DNA from: 4572-123 sp964418755
GTDB lineage: Bacteria > Desulfobacterota > Desulfobacteria > Desulfobacterales > 4572-123
Direction of reading: 5' to 3'
Assembly: GCA_964418755.1 (NCBI GenBank)
Contig: CAYQNS010000205.1
Location: 1-6,420, forward strand
DNA: 6,420 nucleotides
Shown here: positions 1 to 6,350 of the stretch, piece after piece
Layout of the letters: each line of letters begins with the position of its first letter
Position numbering within the stretch: the stretch's first letter is position 1
Notes under the pieces: model-generated
Database searches by the model: none
Told to the model about the DNA's origin: nothing
Seen by the model: only the letters and a program-made list of their open reading frames with translations
Translations under genes and position numbers: made by a program

Positions 1-276
1 CTGAACTTCGAGTTCTTCAAACCATTTGTTCAACGCCATGATCGTCGCACCCTTTACTACCCGGTCCCCCTCTTTGAAGTATATTTTGGCGATTTTTCCA
101 TCCGCCTCAAAACTCAACAGCACATCTTTAACCGGTTCAGTGAGTCCGGCAATGGCCATCTCTTCCCGGGCATGGGCCGCGGGAAGGGATAGGACGAAAA
201 CGGCCAGCAGTGCAGCGCAGATAATTTTCCGGCGGCTGCCGGCAGTACCGGCATATCTCCCGATTCCGGCAATCAT
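1..276 (-). CDS. HlyD/AcrA-type periplasmic adaptor (membrane fusion protein), 5' part only
   Basis: The first 92 codons of a gene that runs off the left edge with the frame open. The start ATG (276-274) overlaps the TGA stop of the TolC-family gene (ATGA), and a G-rich ribosome site lies 8 bases upstream, so the two are almost certainly co-translated. Residues 1-36 look like a signal peptide: a long basic start (GSRRK at 13-17), a hydrophobic core (about 18-32) and a PAAHA cleavage site before Arg37. Residues 45-83 match the opening of a biotinyl-lipoyl-like hairpin of periplasmic adaptors: GLTEPVKDVLLSFEADG, then KIYFKEGDRVVKGATIMALN. The region after it (WFEELEVQ) would begin the alpha-hairpin that meets the outer-membrane channel. 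By family knowledge such proteins bridge an inner-membrane pump and TolC across the periplasm. The pump class (RND, ABC or other) cannot be told because the rest of the gene and its downstream neighbours are outside the window. Confidence 0.85.
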   Translation of the reverse strand, partial: MIAGIGRYAGTAGSRRKIICAALLAVFVLSLPAAHAREEMAIAGLTEPVKDVLLSFEADGKIAKIYFKEGDRVVKGATIMALNKWFEELEVQ

Positions 277-1835
277 TGTACAATCCCCCCCTGTTCATTT
301 TCGCAGATAATTTTTGCCGAACCGTCTTTTTCTCTTGTCACGAGGATATCATTTTGACGAAGCACCGAGGCGCTGGCCACCGCCAGTGATAAAAAGGCCT
401 TTTGTTCGGTAACAATGCTTTCCAGTTCCGCTTCCCTGGCATAATGCAGGTCATCTTCTTTGTCCAGCACAGACCGGCTGTTGCTCTTGCCCCGCCTCAA
501 TTTTTCCATCTCTATTTCCAGAAGCCTTTCTTCGAGTTCACGAACATTTTGATAGTACGCCACCTGCTCCCGGCTCGCGCCGACATTTTTAACCGCCGTA
601 TGAATAATATTGGCAATCTGCACTTCGATGGATCGAAGTTCCAGCAGGGCCTGTTTTTTGCGATGTCTGGCCGCCCTCATTTCACTATTGGATTTAACAT
701 TGCCCATGAGCGGCACGGTGAGGGTCAAACCGATTTTCCAGGACCGATAATCGCTGTCATAGGCATCTTCCACAGAATCCGACACCGAGTCCGCCAGTCC
801 GTTGAGGCCGTAACTCCCGTTTAGATCCAGTTGGGGCCAGCGTTGATTTTTAGCGTACCGGATCAAAATTTTTTCTTTTTCCACCTTTTCAAGGGCCGAC
901 AAGTACTCGGGCCGCCGTTCAAGGGCGACCCTCATGCTCCCGGCAAGGTCCGGTTCGATGTCGGGGGATTTGAAGTAATTCTCAAAATCAATATCAAAAG
1001 CTGTGGCCGTATCAGTAGAAGCGATATAACTGCGCAGGGTATTCATGGCGGCCAGGTGGGCCTGCCGGGCATTACTCTCCCAGGATTTACGTTTGGCAAG
1101 GCCGGCTTCCGCTTCCATCAATTCGGTTCTGGCCATTTTACCCAGTCGGACGCGCTCTTTATTTTCAGCCAGTATTTTCTCTGCTATCAAAGATGAATCA
1201 CGACGGATCTTGAGCTTTTCCCTGGCACTGTAGTAATCCCAGCAAGCCGCCGATGCACCGAAAACCACTTCAATGAGTTTCAGTCGATAGGACTGAAATG
1301 AGATATCGGCATCTTTTCTGGCCACCTTGATACCTGCCATGGGGGCCATCCCGGCATTTTTAAGCAAGGGCTGGGTTATTTCCAACCCCATATAGCTTTT
1401 ATACTCCCAGTCTTCATCATAGACCTTGTCCTTGGACCCGCTCTGGGTGTATCCTATGCTAATGTCAGCGCCTGTGGGAATCTTGCCCTGAATCATAAAA
1501 TTGACACTGTCGGTCCATTCATCGCTGTCGCTGCTGAATAGCAGAGAGGTTTTGTCATCCTGGGAATATTTTATTTTTTCCTGGCTGCGCTGAAATGAAT
1601 TGACCAGTTCCGGCTCAAAAACCGACTGTTCCCGCCGGATATTTTCCCGGCTGATCATAAATTCCTGCCGCTGGGAATGAATGCTCTCGTTTTTTTCCAC
1701 CACCGCCTGGATATACTCCTTCAAACCAAGGCGCCATGTTGTTCCGGCGTCGGATTCCGCCGGGCCAATCGTTCCAGCAAAAACAACACCGGGCAGAAAC
1801 AACAAAATTAAAACATAAACGCTTATTCGCTTCAT
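273..1835 (-). CDS. TolC-family outer-membrane efflux/secretion channel
   Basis: A 520-residue protein. Residues 1-20 are a signal peptide (basic MKR, hydrophobic core, VFA cleavage site); there is no lipobox cysteine, so it is not a lipoprotein. It shows the two-fold repeat of TolC-like channels: helix about 36-75, beta segment about 110-157 ending in the EITQPLLKN turn, long coiled helices 165-270, then a second copy with helix 300-330, beta segment 334-376 ending in TVPLMGN, and helices 381-490. The conserved proline in each beta segment and the heptad-like charged helices (ENKERVRLGKMARTELMEAE) are typical. Length is slightly above the usual 430-490, partly through a longer extracellular loop (about 90-110, rich in Ser and Asp) and a C-terminal extension. 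The start is supported by GAAGGGG four bases upstream. It is probably the first gene of an operon with the adaptor gene that overlaps its stop. Substrate is unknown: TolC-like proteins serve both drug efflux and type I secretion. Confidence 0.93.
   Translation of the reverse strand: MKRISVYVLILLFLPGVVFAGTIGPAESDAGTTWRLGLKEYIQAVVEKNESIHSQRQEFMISRENIRREQSVFEPELVNSFQRSQEKIKYSQDDKTSLLFSSDSDEWTDSVNFMIQGKIPTGADISIGYTQSGSKDKVYDEDWEYKSYMGLEITQPLLKNAGMAPMAGIKVARKDADISFQSYRLKLIEVVFGASAACWDYYSAREKLKIRRDSSLIAEKILAENKERVRLGKMARTELMEAEAGLAKRKSWESNARQAHLAAMNTLRSYIASTDTATAFDIDFENYFKSPDIEPDLAGSMRVALERRPEYLSALEKVEKEKILIRYAKNQRWPQLDLNGSYGLNGLADSVSDSVEDAYDSDYRSWKIGLTLTVPLMGNVKSNSEMRAARHRKKQALLELRSIEVQIANIIHTAVKNVGASREQVAYYQNVRELEERLLEIEMEKLRRGKSNSRSVLDKEDDLHYAREAELESIVTEQKAFLSLAVASASVLRQNDILVTREKDGSAKIICENEQGGIVQ
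285..291 (-). repeat. Seven-G tract at the end of the channel gene
   Basis: The coding strand reads CAG GGG GGG ATT GTA CAA TGA. The run of seven G lies nine bases before the ATG of the adaptor gene and also serves as part of its ribosome-binding region. One extra G would place the channel gene in the adaptor frame and remove its stop. Runs of this length can slip during replication, but no variation can be seen from a single sequence. Confidence 0.6.
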
Positions 1836-1868
1836 ATTTCCCCTTCAAGAGCACACCCGCAGCGACCC

Positions 1869-1897
1869 ATTATCATTTTTAAAAATGATCGTTTCAT
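1869..1897 (-). promoter_or_regulatory. Candidate promoter with palindromic operator before the TolC-family gene
   Basis: On the minus strand a -35-like ATGAAA (1897-1892, 4 of 6 to consensus) is followed after exactly 17 bases by GATAAT (1874-1869, 5 of 6). The spacer and the first bases of the -10 box are filled by a perfect 18-bp palindrome, ATCATTTTTAAAAATGAT (1872-1889). The -10 box ends 33 bases before the ATG at 1835, leaving room for a leader of about 26 bases. A palindrome at this place is where dimeric repressors of efflux operons often bind. The regulator is unknown, and the palindrome is A/T-rich, so chance is possible. Confidence 0.42.
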
Positions 1898-1939
1898 GGA
1901 CCCGCAAAAAACTAAAAACGCGATTTGAAATTTTGGGCG

Positions 1940-2509
1940 TTACCAGGTCCACCCCACCATGGCCGTGAGCCCTCTTCTGTTATCAATATCCAGCCCCAGG
2001 TTCATGCGCAGCTGCCAGTCCAAGACTTCCGGAAAATACCGAACGCCGATGCCGTATACGATATGGTATTCATCATCGGTGGACTGTTCATAATATTCAT
2101 CGGTGGCTGTTGACCGGACCAGTTCCACCGTGTTGCATCGTGTAACGCCGCCGATGACGGCAAAGTAGGTATTGGGGTAAAACAGTTCCATGCCGACCTT
2201 TGCGATGAGACCCGTTTCAGTGCCGTCATCTTTATCGCCTAGGCTGCGATATTCATCATGGGGGCAGGAACCGCCATGGGTGTCGGAGGGCACATTGTCG
2301 TCCCCGTGAAAAACAAGGGGAACCACCAGGCCGGCAAAATAGGTATGGTCGCCTATTTTTATCTTCTCCTTGCCCACTTCCATACTGAAGTTATACGCCT
2401 CGGCGCCGCCGCCGTCCCCCCCGCCAATGGCGTAATACCAGGCAAAAGCAGGTGCAGACAGAAAAAAAACAACCATGACCGATACCGTAAAAACAGCTTT
2501 CTTTCTCAT
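1940..2509 (-). CDS. Small outer-membrane beta-barrel-like protein, family not recognised
   Basis: A 189-residue protein with a clear signal peptide (MRKK, hydrophobic core, SAPAFA cleavage before Trp24). The mature part is made of alternating polar/hydrophobic stretches suited to transmembrane beta-strands: about 52-67, 99-122, 147-159, 165-175 and 179-189. The chain ends in GWTW; a C-terminal aromatic residue is the usual recognition signal for outer-membrane barrel assembly. Two cysteines (82, 125) could form a disulfide. A Gly-rich stretch (29-35) and a loop rich in Asp, His and Gly (69-97) are probably external or flexible. The DNRRG turn before the last strand resembles small porin-like or YfaZ-like barrels, but I cannot assign a family. 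The ATG overlaps the stop of the large PKD protein gene (ATGA), with AAAGG upstream, so translation is probably coupled. That suggests the barrel works with the PKD protein at the cell surface, for example as an anchor; this is inference. Confidence 0.7.
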   Translation of the reverse strand: MRKKAVFTVSVMVVFFLSAPAFAWYYAIGGGDGGGAEAYNFSMEVGKEKIKIGDHTYFAGLVVPLVFHGDDNVPSDTHGGSCPHDEYRSLGDKDDGTETGLIAKVGMELFYPNTYFAVIGGVTRCNTVELVRSTATDEYYEQSTDDEYHIVYGIGVRYFPEVLDWQLRMNLGLDIDNRRGLTAMVGWTW

Positions 2510-5500
2510 AACGATGCCTTTCTATTCAGAACAATTAGCGTAACCATTATTTTGCGGACCTTGGACCTGATCTGCTGAAAAAATTCTTTGTCGAAATATC
2601 TGATAAAACCAAAAGCCGTCTGTTCGCCGCTTGCAGAGATAAAGCATCCGGAGGTGCTGTGCGATCCTTTGTCATCTTCTTCATCCGCCGCATTGATAGT
2701 TACTTTCACCTCATCGGTATCAAAAAAACCATAGGGATCTGTGACGGTCAATGTGAACAGAAGGGGATTTGCATCCTCGATATCTGTTTCGTCTTCTTCA
2801 TCCGGAAGGGCCGGCACCACAAAAGTTGCCTCGCGGGTATCGGCATTATCCAGGATCACCGCCAGGCCCCCGGTCTGAACCCATTGATAGACAAATACCC
2901 CTTCAGTATCATCGACCTCCGGGCAGCTTAAGGTAATTGTATCATCCGGATCAGCGGTCTGATCTTCTCCGGCATCTGCCATGGGCGGTGCGGAAAGGTC
3001 AGATCCGGCATCAGGCACAGCGGCCCCCTCGAAAGGTTGATAAATCACCTCGGGCAGGGTCGTATCAAAGGTGACATCATATATCAAGTCGCTGATTTCG
3101 GAATCCTCAAGCGTGCCCCACCAGTTCCCGGACAAATCCACTTCAGTGGTATCGTCATCAGCCCAGCCATAGAGATAGATGGAAAAATCAGCATCCACGT
3201 TTTCAATATCGTTGGCTTCAAACGTCAAATGACAATTAGCCGCCTCCCCCCTGGTCATCGCCACTATATTCCCGGGGCTCGTGTCATCATCATCCGGGAT
3301 ATCGTATAAAAAATAATTTTCCCGCACCTGAATCTCCGATACCAGGTCAGGGTCAATGGAATTGGATCCATCCAGGGTAACCGTGGCCCCTGTGCTCACG
3401 GTCTGGGGTATTCCGGCATCGGCTGTGGGCGGATCAGCCATGGGGGTATCGGTAACGTTCACAATCACCGTATCCACGGATTCATTGCCGGCATCATCTG
3501 TTACCGTCAACCTGAAAAGAATCGGGAGATACGGATCAGAAGGTTCCGGATTCACGGCCGGAGCCGTAAAATAAGGGTTTTCCGTGGTTGCGTCAAATAA
3601 TTCCACCCTCTGGCTCTGGCCTGCCGCAACCACCTCTTCCCACAGGTATGATACAATACTTCCGACAGGGTCATGAGACCCGGAAAAGGAAACCGCATCA
3701 CTCCAGCCGACCACCTGATCCGGACCGGCACTTGCTGCGGGACTGGTGTTGTCTGCCGTGATCGTCACATGCACGTTATCGCCATAATCATAAACATCTT
3801 CGTGATCCGTTACCAATAAAGCAAAAGCCAGTGTCTCATCTTTATCTACATCCGGTGCGATAAAAATTGCCTTGGCCGAATTTGCATTAAAAAGATCTAC
3901 CGTAATGCGGTCTTCTTCCGGTTCCGTACCAAACACCTGTTCCCATAGATACGATTTAATACCGTCATCCTCATCGACCGATCCGGAACCGTCAAGCTGA
4001 ACTTTCAGGCCCTCGCCAACGGTTTGATCCGCTCCAGGATCCGCTACGGGCGCCTCGTTAATCCAAAGGACACGAACCGTAACATCAGCGGTTGATCTGA
4101 GTCCGCTCGAATCCGACACCGTCAGGCGAAATACGAGATCGGTGTCTTCAGTCACATTGGGCGGTGCAAAATTACGCTCCGACCCGGTGCTGGTACCGCC
4201 GTAAAAAACTACTCCCGGCCCTGAAATCTGTTTCCACACATAAGATGAAATACTATCGCCGGTATCACCATCATCTGATCCTGATCCGTCAAGAGTTACA
4301 ATTGTCTCGTCTTCAAAAACATCCGAAATTCCGCTTTGGCCCTCTGCCTTTGCCTCTGCCTCTGCCGTCGGCGGATTATTTGAACCGGCAGCACTATCGA
4401 TAATATTGACAACAACGGTATCGGTTGCTGATTTATTGCCATCATCCTTAACCGTAAGTTGGAAAGTAAACGTCCCTCCTTCGGTTTCTACATCGTCAAC
4501 GGTAAAACTGGGGTTGGGTATGAACGGATTGTCCAGGTCTACCGATTCTCCTTCGGTCTGATGCCACACATAAGAAACGATCACGCCATCCGGATCATAT
4601 GAGTCGGTCCCGATCAGGGGTACTCCATCACCTTCGGTAACCGTTTGAGTAGTCCCTGCATCGGCAACCGGTGATTCATTGTCCGGATCAAGGTAGGTAA
4701 CGGTAACTACAATACTGTCCAGGGAAAAAGCACCACTGCCGTCTGCCACTCTTAATTGGAAGACATAGTCTTCCGCATCACCGGAAACAGGTACCGGGGC
4801 AATAAACGAAGCGTATTTTCCGGTGACATCCTGGGTCCATGTACCGGTCACATCCGTCGGGCCTGACATCTGGCTCCATGTATAGATCAATGTCGCATCA
4901 TCCCCGCCATCGGGATCAAAAGAATTAGATCCGTCCAGGGTGACCAGGGCCCCCTGGACTGCACTCTGGTCCGGCCCGGCATCGGCAACAGGGTCAACAT
5001 TGTCCCAGGTCACATTCACATCAACCGTATCAACCGCCTGTATTCCCTGGGAATCGGTAACCGTCACCTGAAATGTCAGGGTCTCGTCATCAGGGATGTT
5101 ATCCGGAACCGTAAATTGAGGGCTGACGGCATCCGGATCATTAATATCAACATCGATGCCTGTGACCTGTTCCCAGAAAAAAGAAGACAGGTTATTGTGG
5201 TAAACCATATTGACGCCAAGGGCGCTGCCATATCCTTCCGAAGAGGAACAGATAATGGTGTTCTCCGATAGATCAACCGTCGCATCACCGGATTCCATAT
5301 AGATGCCCTGCTGATTGTTGACCAGGTAATTGTTTTGAATCTGCCCGGCATCGGGTGTTATCATTTTAACCCCGCACTGGGTATCATGGATACGGTTGCC
5401 CATAATATGCGGCGTTCCGCCCTTCGTGCGGATACCGTCGCTTTTGCCGTAGCGGACAATGCTGTTTTCAATCAGGATGGACGCCGATACGCACCGGACA

Positions 5501-5955
5501 GATGCTTGCTCATCAGTATCCACTTTGCCGTTGCCGGCATACTCGATGATACTATACTGCAGCATGCACCCTGAATCATCTGTTTCATCCCAGGGTGTAC
5601 TGGTTTCCGTAAACTCAATATGCCCCCAGTAATAGGCCTTGTCGTCAATGGTAAAAAGAATCGGTCGGCCCGCTTCTCCTATCGCCCGCAGGGTCCCGTC
5701 GACCTGAATCTGATATCCGTCGGAAGAACCGGTTTTTTGAAATTCAACCACGACCCCGGGACCGATGGTCAGGGTAACCCCTTCAGCGATCGTAATATCA
5801 CCGGTGACGATATAGGGCGTAAGCGGATCATTCCAAAAGGTATCGGTGGTTATATCGCCCGCCACCTCGATGGCACCTGCCTGCGGAATGAAAATAGCCG
5901 TTACAACCGTCAAAAAAAGAAAAACTATCAGATTCGTTCGAATGTTTGTTTTCAT
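2506..5955 (-). CDS. Large secreted beta-helix/PKD-like repeat protein with Cys-Phe-Ile tail
   Basis: A 1149-residue protein counted from the ATG at 5955. The frame stays open upstream to 6054, but 5955 is preferred: AAAGAGG sits six bases upstream and the protein then begins with a normal signal peptide (MKTNIRTN, hydrophobic core, PQAGA cleavage after residue 28). Order of parts: right-handed parallel beta-helix part 1 (29-255; rungs such as MGNRIHD, IQNNYLVNN, LSENTI); the second half of a PKD-like domain (257-317); five complete PKD-like domains (about 318-426, 427-526, 527-632, 633-736, 737-840; signature ADAGPDQ, TLDGS, DPDG, YLWEQ, LTVTD); the first half of a PKD-like domain (841-870); beta-helix part 2 (871-987; ENYFLYD, SGNWWGT, LIYDVTF); a last PKD-like domain (988-1096); and a tail with SGCFISAS at 1102-1109. 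The protein is strongly acidic, and its Asp-rich loops suggest calcium binding. No catalytic site is evident. A role in surface adhesion or matrix is likely but unproven. Confidence 0.9.
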   Translation of the reverse strand: MKTNIRTNLIVFLFLTVVTAIFIPQAGAIEVAGDITTDTFWNDPLTPYIVTGDITIAEGVTLTIGPGVVVEFQKTGSSDGYQIQVDGTLRAIGEAGRPILFTIDDKAYYWGHIEFTETSTPWDETDDSGCMLQYSIIEYAGNGKVDTDEQASVRCVSASILIENSIVRYGKSDGIRTKGGTPHIMGNRIHDTQCGVKMITPDAGQIQNNYLVNNQQGIYMESGDATVDLSENTIICSSSEGYGSALGVNMVYHNNLSSFFWEQVTGIDVDINDPDAVSPQFTVPDNIPDDETLTFQVTVTDSQGIQAVDTVDVNVTWDNVDPVADAGPDQSAVQGALVTLDGSNSFDPDGGDDATLIYTWSQMSGPTDVTGTWTQDVTGKYASFIAPVPVSGDAEDYVFQLRVADGSGAFSLDSIVVTVTYLDPDNESPVADAGTTQTVTEGDGVPLIGTDSYDPDGVIVSYVWHQTEGESVDLDNPFIPNPSFTVDDVETEGGTFTFQLTVKDDGNKSATDTVVVNIIDSAAGSNNPPTAEAEAKAEGQSGISDVFEDETIVTLDGSGSDDGDTGDSISSYVWKQISGPGVVFYGGTSTGSERNFAPPNVTEDTDLVFRLTVSDSSGLRSTADVTVRVLWINEAPVADPGADQTVGEGLKVQLDGSGSVDEDDGIKSYLWEQVFGTEPEEDRITVDLFNANSAKAIFIAPDVDKDETLAFALLVTDHEDVYDYGDNVHVTITADNTSPAASAGPDQVVGWSDAVSFSGSHDPVGSIVSYLWEEVVAAGQSQRVELFDATTENPYFTAPAVNPEPSDPYLPILFRLTVTDDAGNESVDTVIVNVTDTPMADPPTADAGIPQTVSTGATVTLDGSNSIDPDLVSEIQVRENYFLYDIPDDDDTSPGNIVAMTRGEAANCHLTFEANDIENVDADFSIYLYGWADDDTTEVDLSGNWWGTLEDSEISDLIYDVTFDTTLPEVIYQPFEGAAVPDAGSDLSAPPMADAGEDQTADPDDTITLSCPEVDDTEGVFVYQWVQTGGLAVILDNADTREATFVVPALPDEEDETDIEDANPLLFTLTVTDPYGFFDTDEVKVTINAADEEDDKGSHSTSGCFISASGEQTAFGFIRYFDKEFFQQIRSKVRKIMVTLIVLNRKASL
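3346..5190 (-). other. Six-repeat PKD block interrupting the beta-helix (possible in-frame insertion)
   Basis: This stretch of 1845 bases (615 codons) encodes residues 256-870 of the large protein. It begins just before SSFFWEQVTG, which is mid-PKD-domain, and ends at SNSIDPD, also mid-domain. Joined end to start the two halves make one full PKD-like domain, so the block equals a whole number of repeats (six) opened at an internal point. The flanks, GVNMVYHNN on one side and VSEIQVRENYF on the other, read as one beta-helix rung when joined, matching neighbouring rungs such as GVKMITPDA..QIQNNYL. The coding strand has ACCTG at both junctions (5188-5192 and 3343-3347), consistent with a target duplication or short-homology recombination. 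Confidence 0.6.
4343..4366 (-). repeat. Hexanucleotide tandem repeat coding for Ala-Glu dipeptides
   Basis: Four tandem copies of a 6-base unit (plus strand TCTGCC, one copy TTTGCC) encode AEAEAKAE at residues 531-538 of the large protein. They lie at the start of the third complete PKD-like domain, where the other repeats have the ADAGPDQ motif. The unit is a multiple of three, so copy-number changes would keep the reading frame and only lengthen or shorten this acidic linker. Confidence 0.7.
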
Positions 5956-5961
5956 TACACG

Positions 5962-5968
5962 CCTCTTT
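5962..5968 (-). promoter_or_regulatory. Ribosome-binding site deciding the start of the large PKD protein
   Basis: The minus strand reads AAAGAGG, then six bases, then the ATG at 5955. The alternative ATG codons at 5973 and 6054 lack a comparable site and would put 6 or 33 extra residues in front of an otherwise normal signal peptide. Confidence 0.7.
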
Positions 5969-6022
5969 ATCATATCTGCTTTTAAGAAAAATCTCGACCC
6001 AACCGAGCCAAAACCATGAGCA

Positions 6023-6039
6023 TACAACAAGATTGCCAA
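6023..6039 (-). promoter_or_regulatory. Possible sigma-54 (-24/-12) promoter of the large PKD gene
   Basis: The minus strand reads TTGGCAATCTTGTTGTA, which keeps the GG of the -24 box and the TTG of the -12 box at the exact sigma-54 spacing. The usual GC at -12 is GT here, a mismatch at an important base. It lies about 68 bases before the ATG at 5955 and downstream of the terminator, so it is a sensible place for the gene's own promoter. No sigma-70 promoter of similar quality was found in this part. Confidence 0.3.
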
Positions 6040-6082
6040 TCCATAATCAATCAAAAAGGCTTTGGACTGATCTGTCTTTCAC

Positions 6083-6110
6083 AAAAAAATGGCTCCCGAT
6101 GACAGGGAGC
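6083..6110 (-). terminator. Rho-independent terminator reading leftward
   Basis: On the minus strand GCTCCC (6110-6105), a 7-base loop and GGGAGC (6097-6092) form a GC-rich 6-bp stem, followed by CA and then seven T (6089-6083). It lies about 240 bases past the stop of the upstream gene and 128 bases before the large PKD gene. It either ends the upstream transcript, which would make the PKD gene depend on its own promoter, or acts as an attenuator in a long leader. Confidence 0.7.
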
Positions 6111-6291
6111 GAAGAGATGTTTATCAATTCCTGACAACACTGTCTTGTTGGGTCCATCAAACAATAAGAAATGATCTTTTTGATGGTCACAAATGCATAA
6201 TCTTTATCAAAACAATTACAAATTGTCAAAAAGATACTAAATATAAAATACTTTGGGATACTGATAGAAATGGCGGGGAATCAGCAATGAC

Positions 6292-6320
6292 ATCTTCCCC
6301 CTTAAAAAAAGGGGGAAGAT
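6292..6320. repeat. Perfect palindromic hairpin of REP-like type
   Basis: ATCTTCCCCC (6292-6301) and GGGGGAAGAT (6311-6320) form a perfect 10-bp stem around the 9-base loop TTAAAAAAA. It begins about 30 bases after the stop codon of the upstream gene. Neither strand has a T-run after the stem, so it is not a standard terminator, although it could stabilise the 3' end of that mRNA. C5/G5 hairpins with an A/T loop are common dispersed intergenic elements in several bacterial groups; whether this one is repeated in the genome cannot be seen here. Confidence 0.55.
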
Positions 6321-6350
6321 AACTGCTGCTAAAAATACTTTTTACCGTTT

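Larger units (their letters stand above)
5956..6350. other. Non-coding leader region with several palindromes
   Basis: About 395 bases without a convincing gene, lying between the tail of the upstream gene and the large PKD gene. It contains, right to left, a 10-bp-stem hairpin (6292-6320), an inverted repeat ACAATT-ACA-AATTGT (6212-6226), an inverted repeat with 8-bp arms CCATCAAA/TTTGATGG (6154-6161 and 6179-6186, 17-base loop), a rho-independent terminator (6083-6110) and a sigma-54-like element (6023-6039). It is more A/T-rich than the coding regions. Short open frames across it on both strands read through these hairpins and lack family character. Confidence 0.7.

Noticed and set aside
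402..1196. Plus-strand open frames of 121-140 codons inside the channel gene
   Set aside because: They are antisense shadows of a gene with clear TolC-family structure and have no signal, motif or ribosome site of their own.
1615..1854. 79-codon minus-strand frame overlapping the start of the channel gene
   Set aside because: It is a different frame over the signal peptide and first helix of the channel, with no homologous character.
2659..4403. Several plus-strand open frames of 72-90 codons opposite the PKD repeats
   Set aside because: They are antisense to a strongly supported repeat protein, and their composition reflects the complementary Asp/Gly/Ser/Thr codons.
2680..5190. Repeats considered as a CRISPR or DNA-level tandem array
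   Set aside because: The periodicity is about 300 bases, divergent at DNA level and in frame; it is protein domain repetition.
5956..6054. 33-residue N-terminal extension of the large PKD protein from the ATG at 6054
   Set aside because: It would place a long segment before an otherwise ideal signal peptide, and it lies over the promoter-like box. The ATG at 5955 has a good ribosome site six bases away and the others do not.
6047..6229. 60-codon open frame on the minus strand in the leader region
   Set aside because: It reads straight through the terminator hairpin and its T-run, has no ribosome site of note and no recognisable protein character.
6201..6229. Sigma-70 promoter based on TTGACA at 6224-6229
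   Set aside because: The -35 box is perfect, but at 17 bases spacing the -10 is only TAAAGA, and better matches have the wrong spacing. It is mentioned only as a possible start of a leader RNA.
6089..6322. 77-codon open frame on the plus strand
   Set aside because: It is made up of the leader palindromes, ends inside the C5/G5 hairpin, and is opposite in direction to every gene here.
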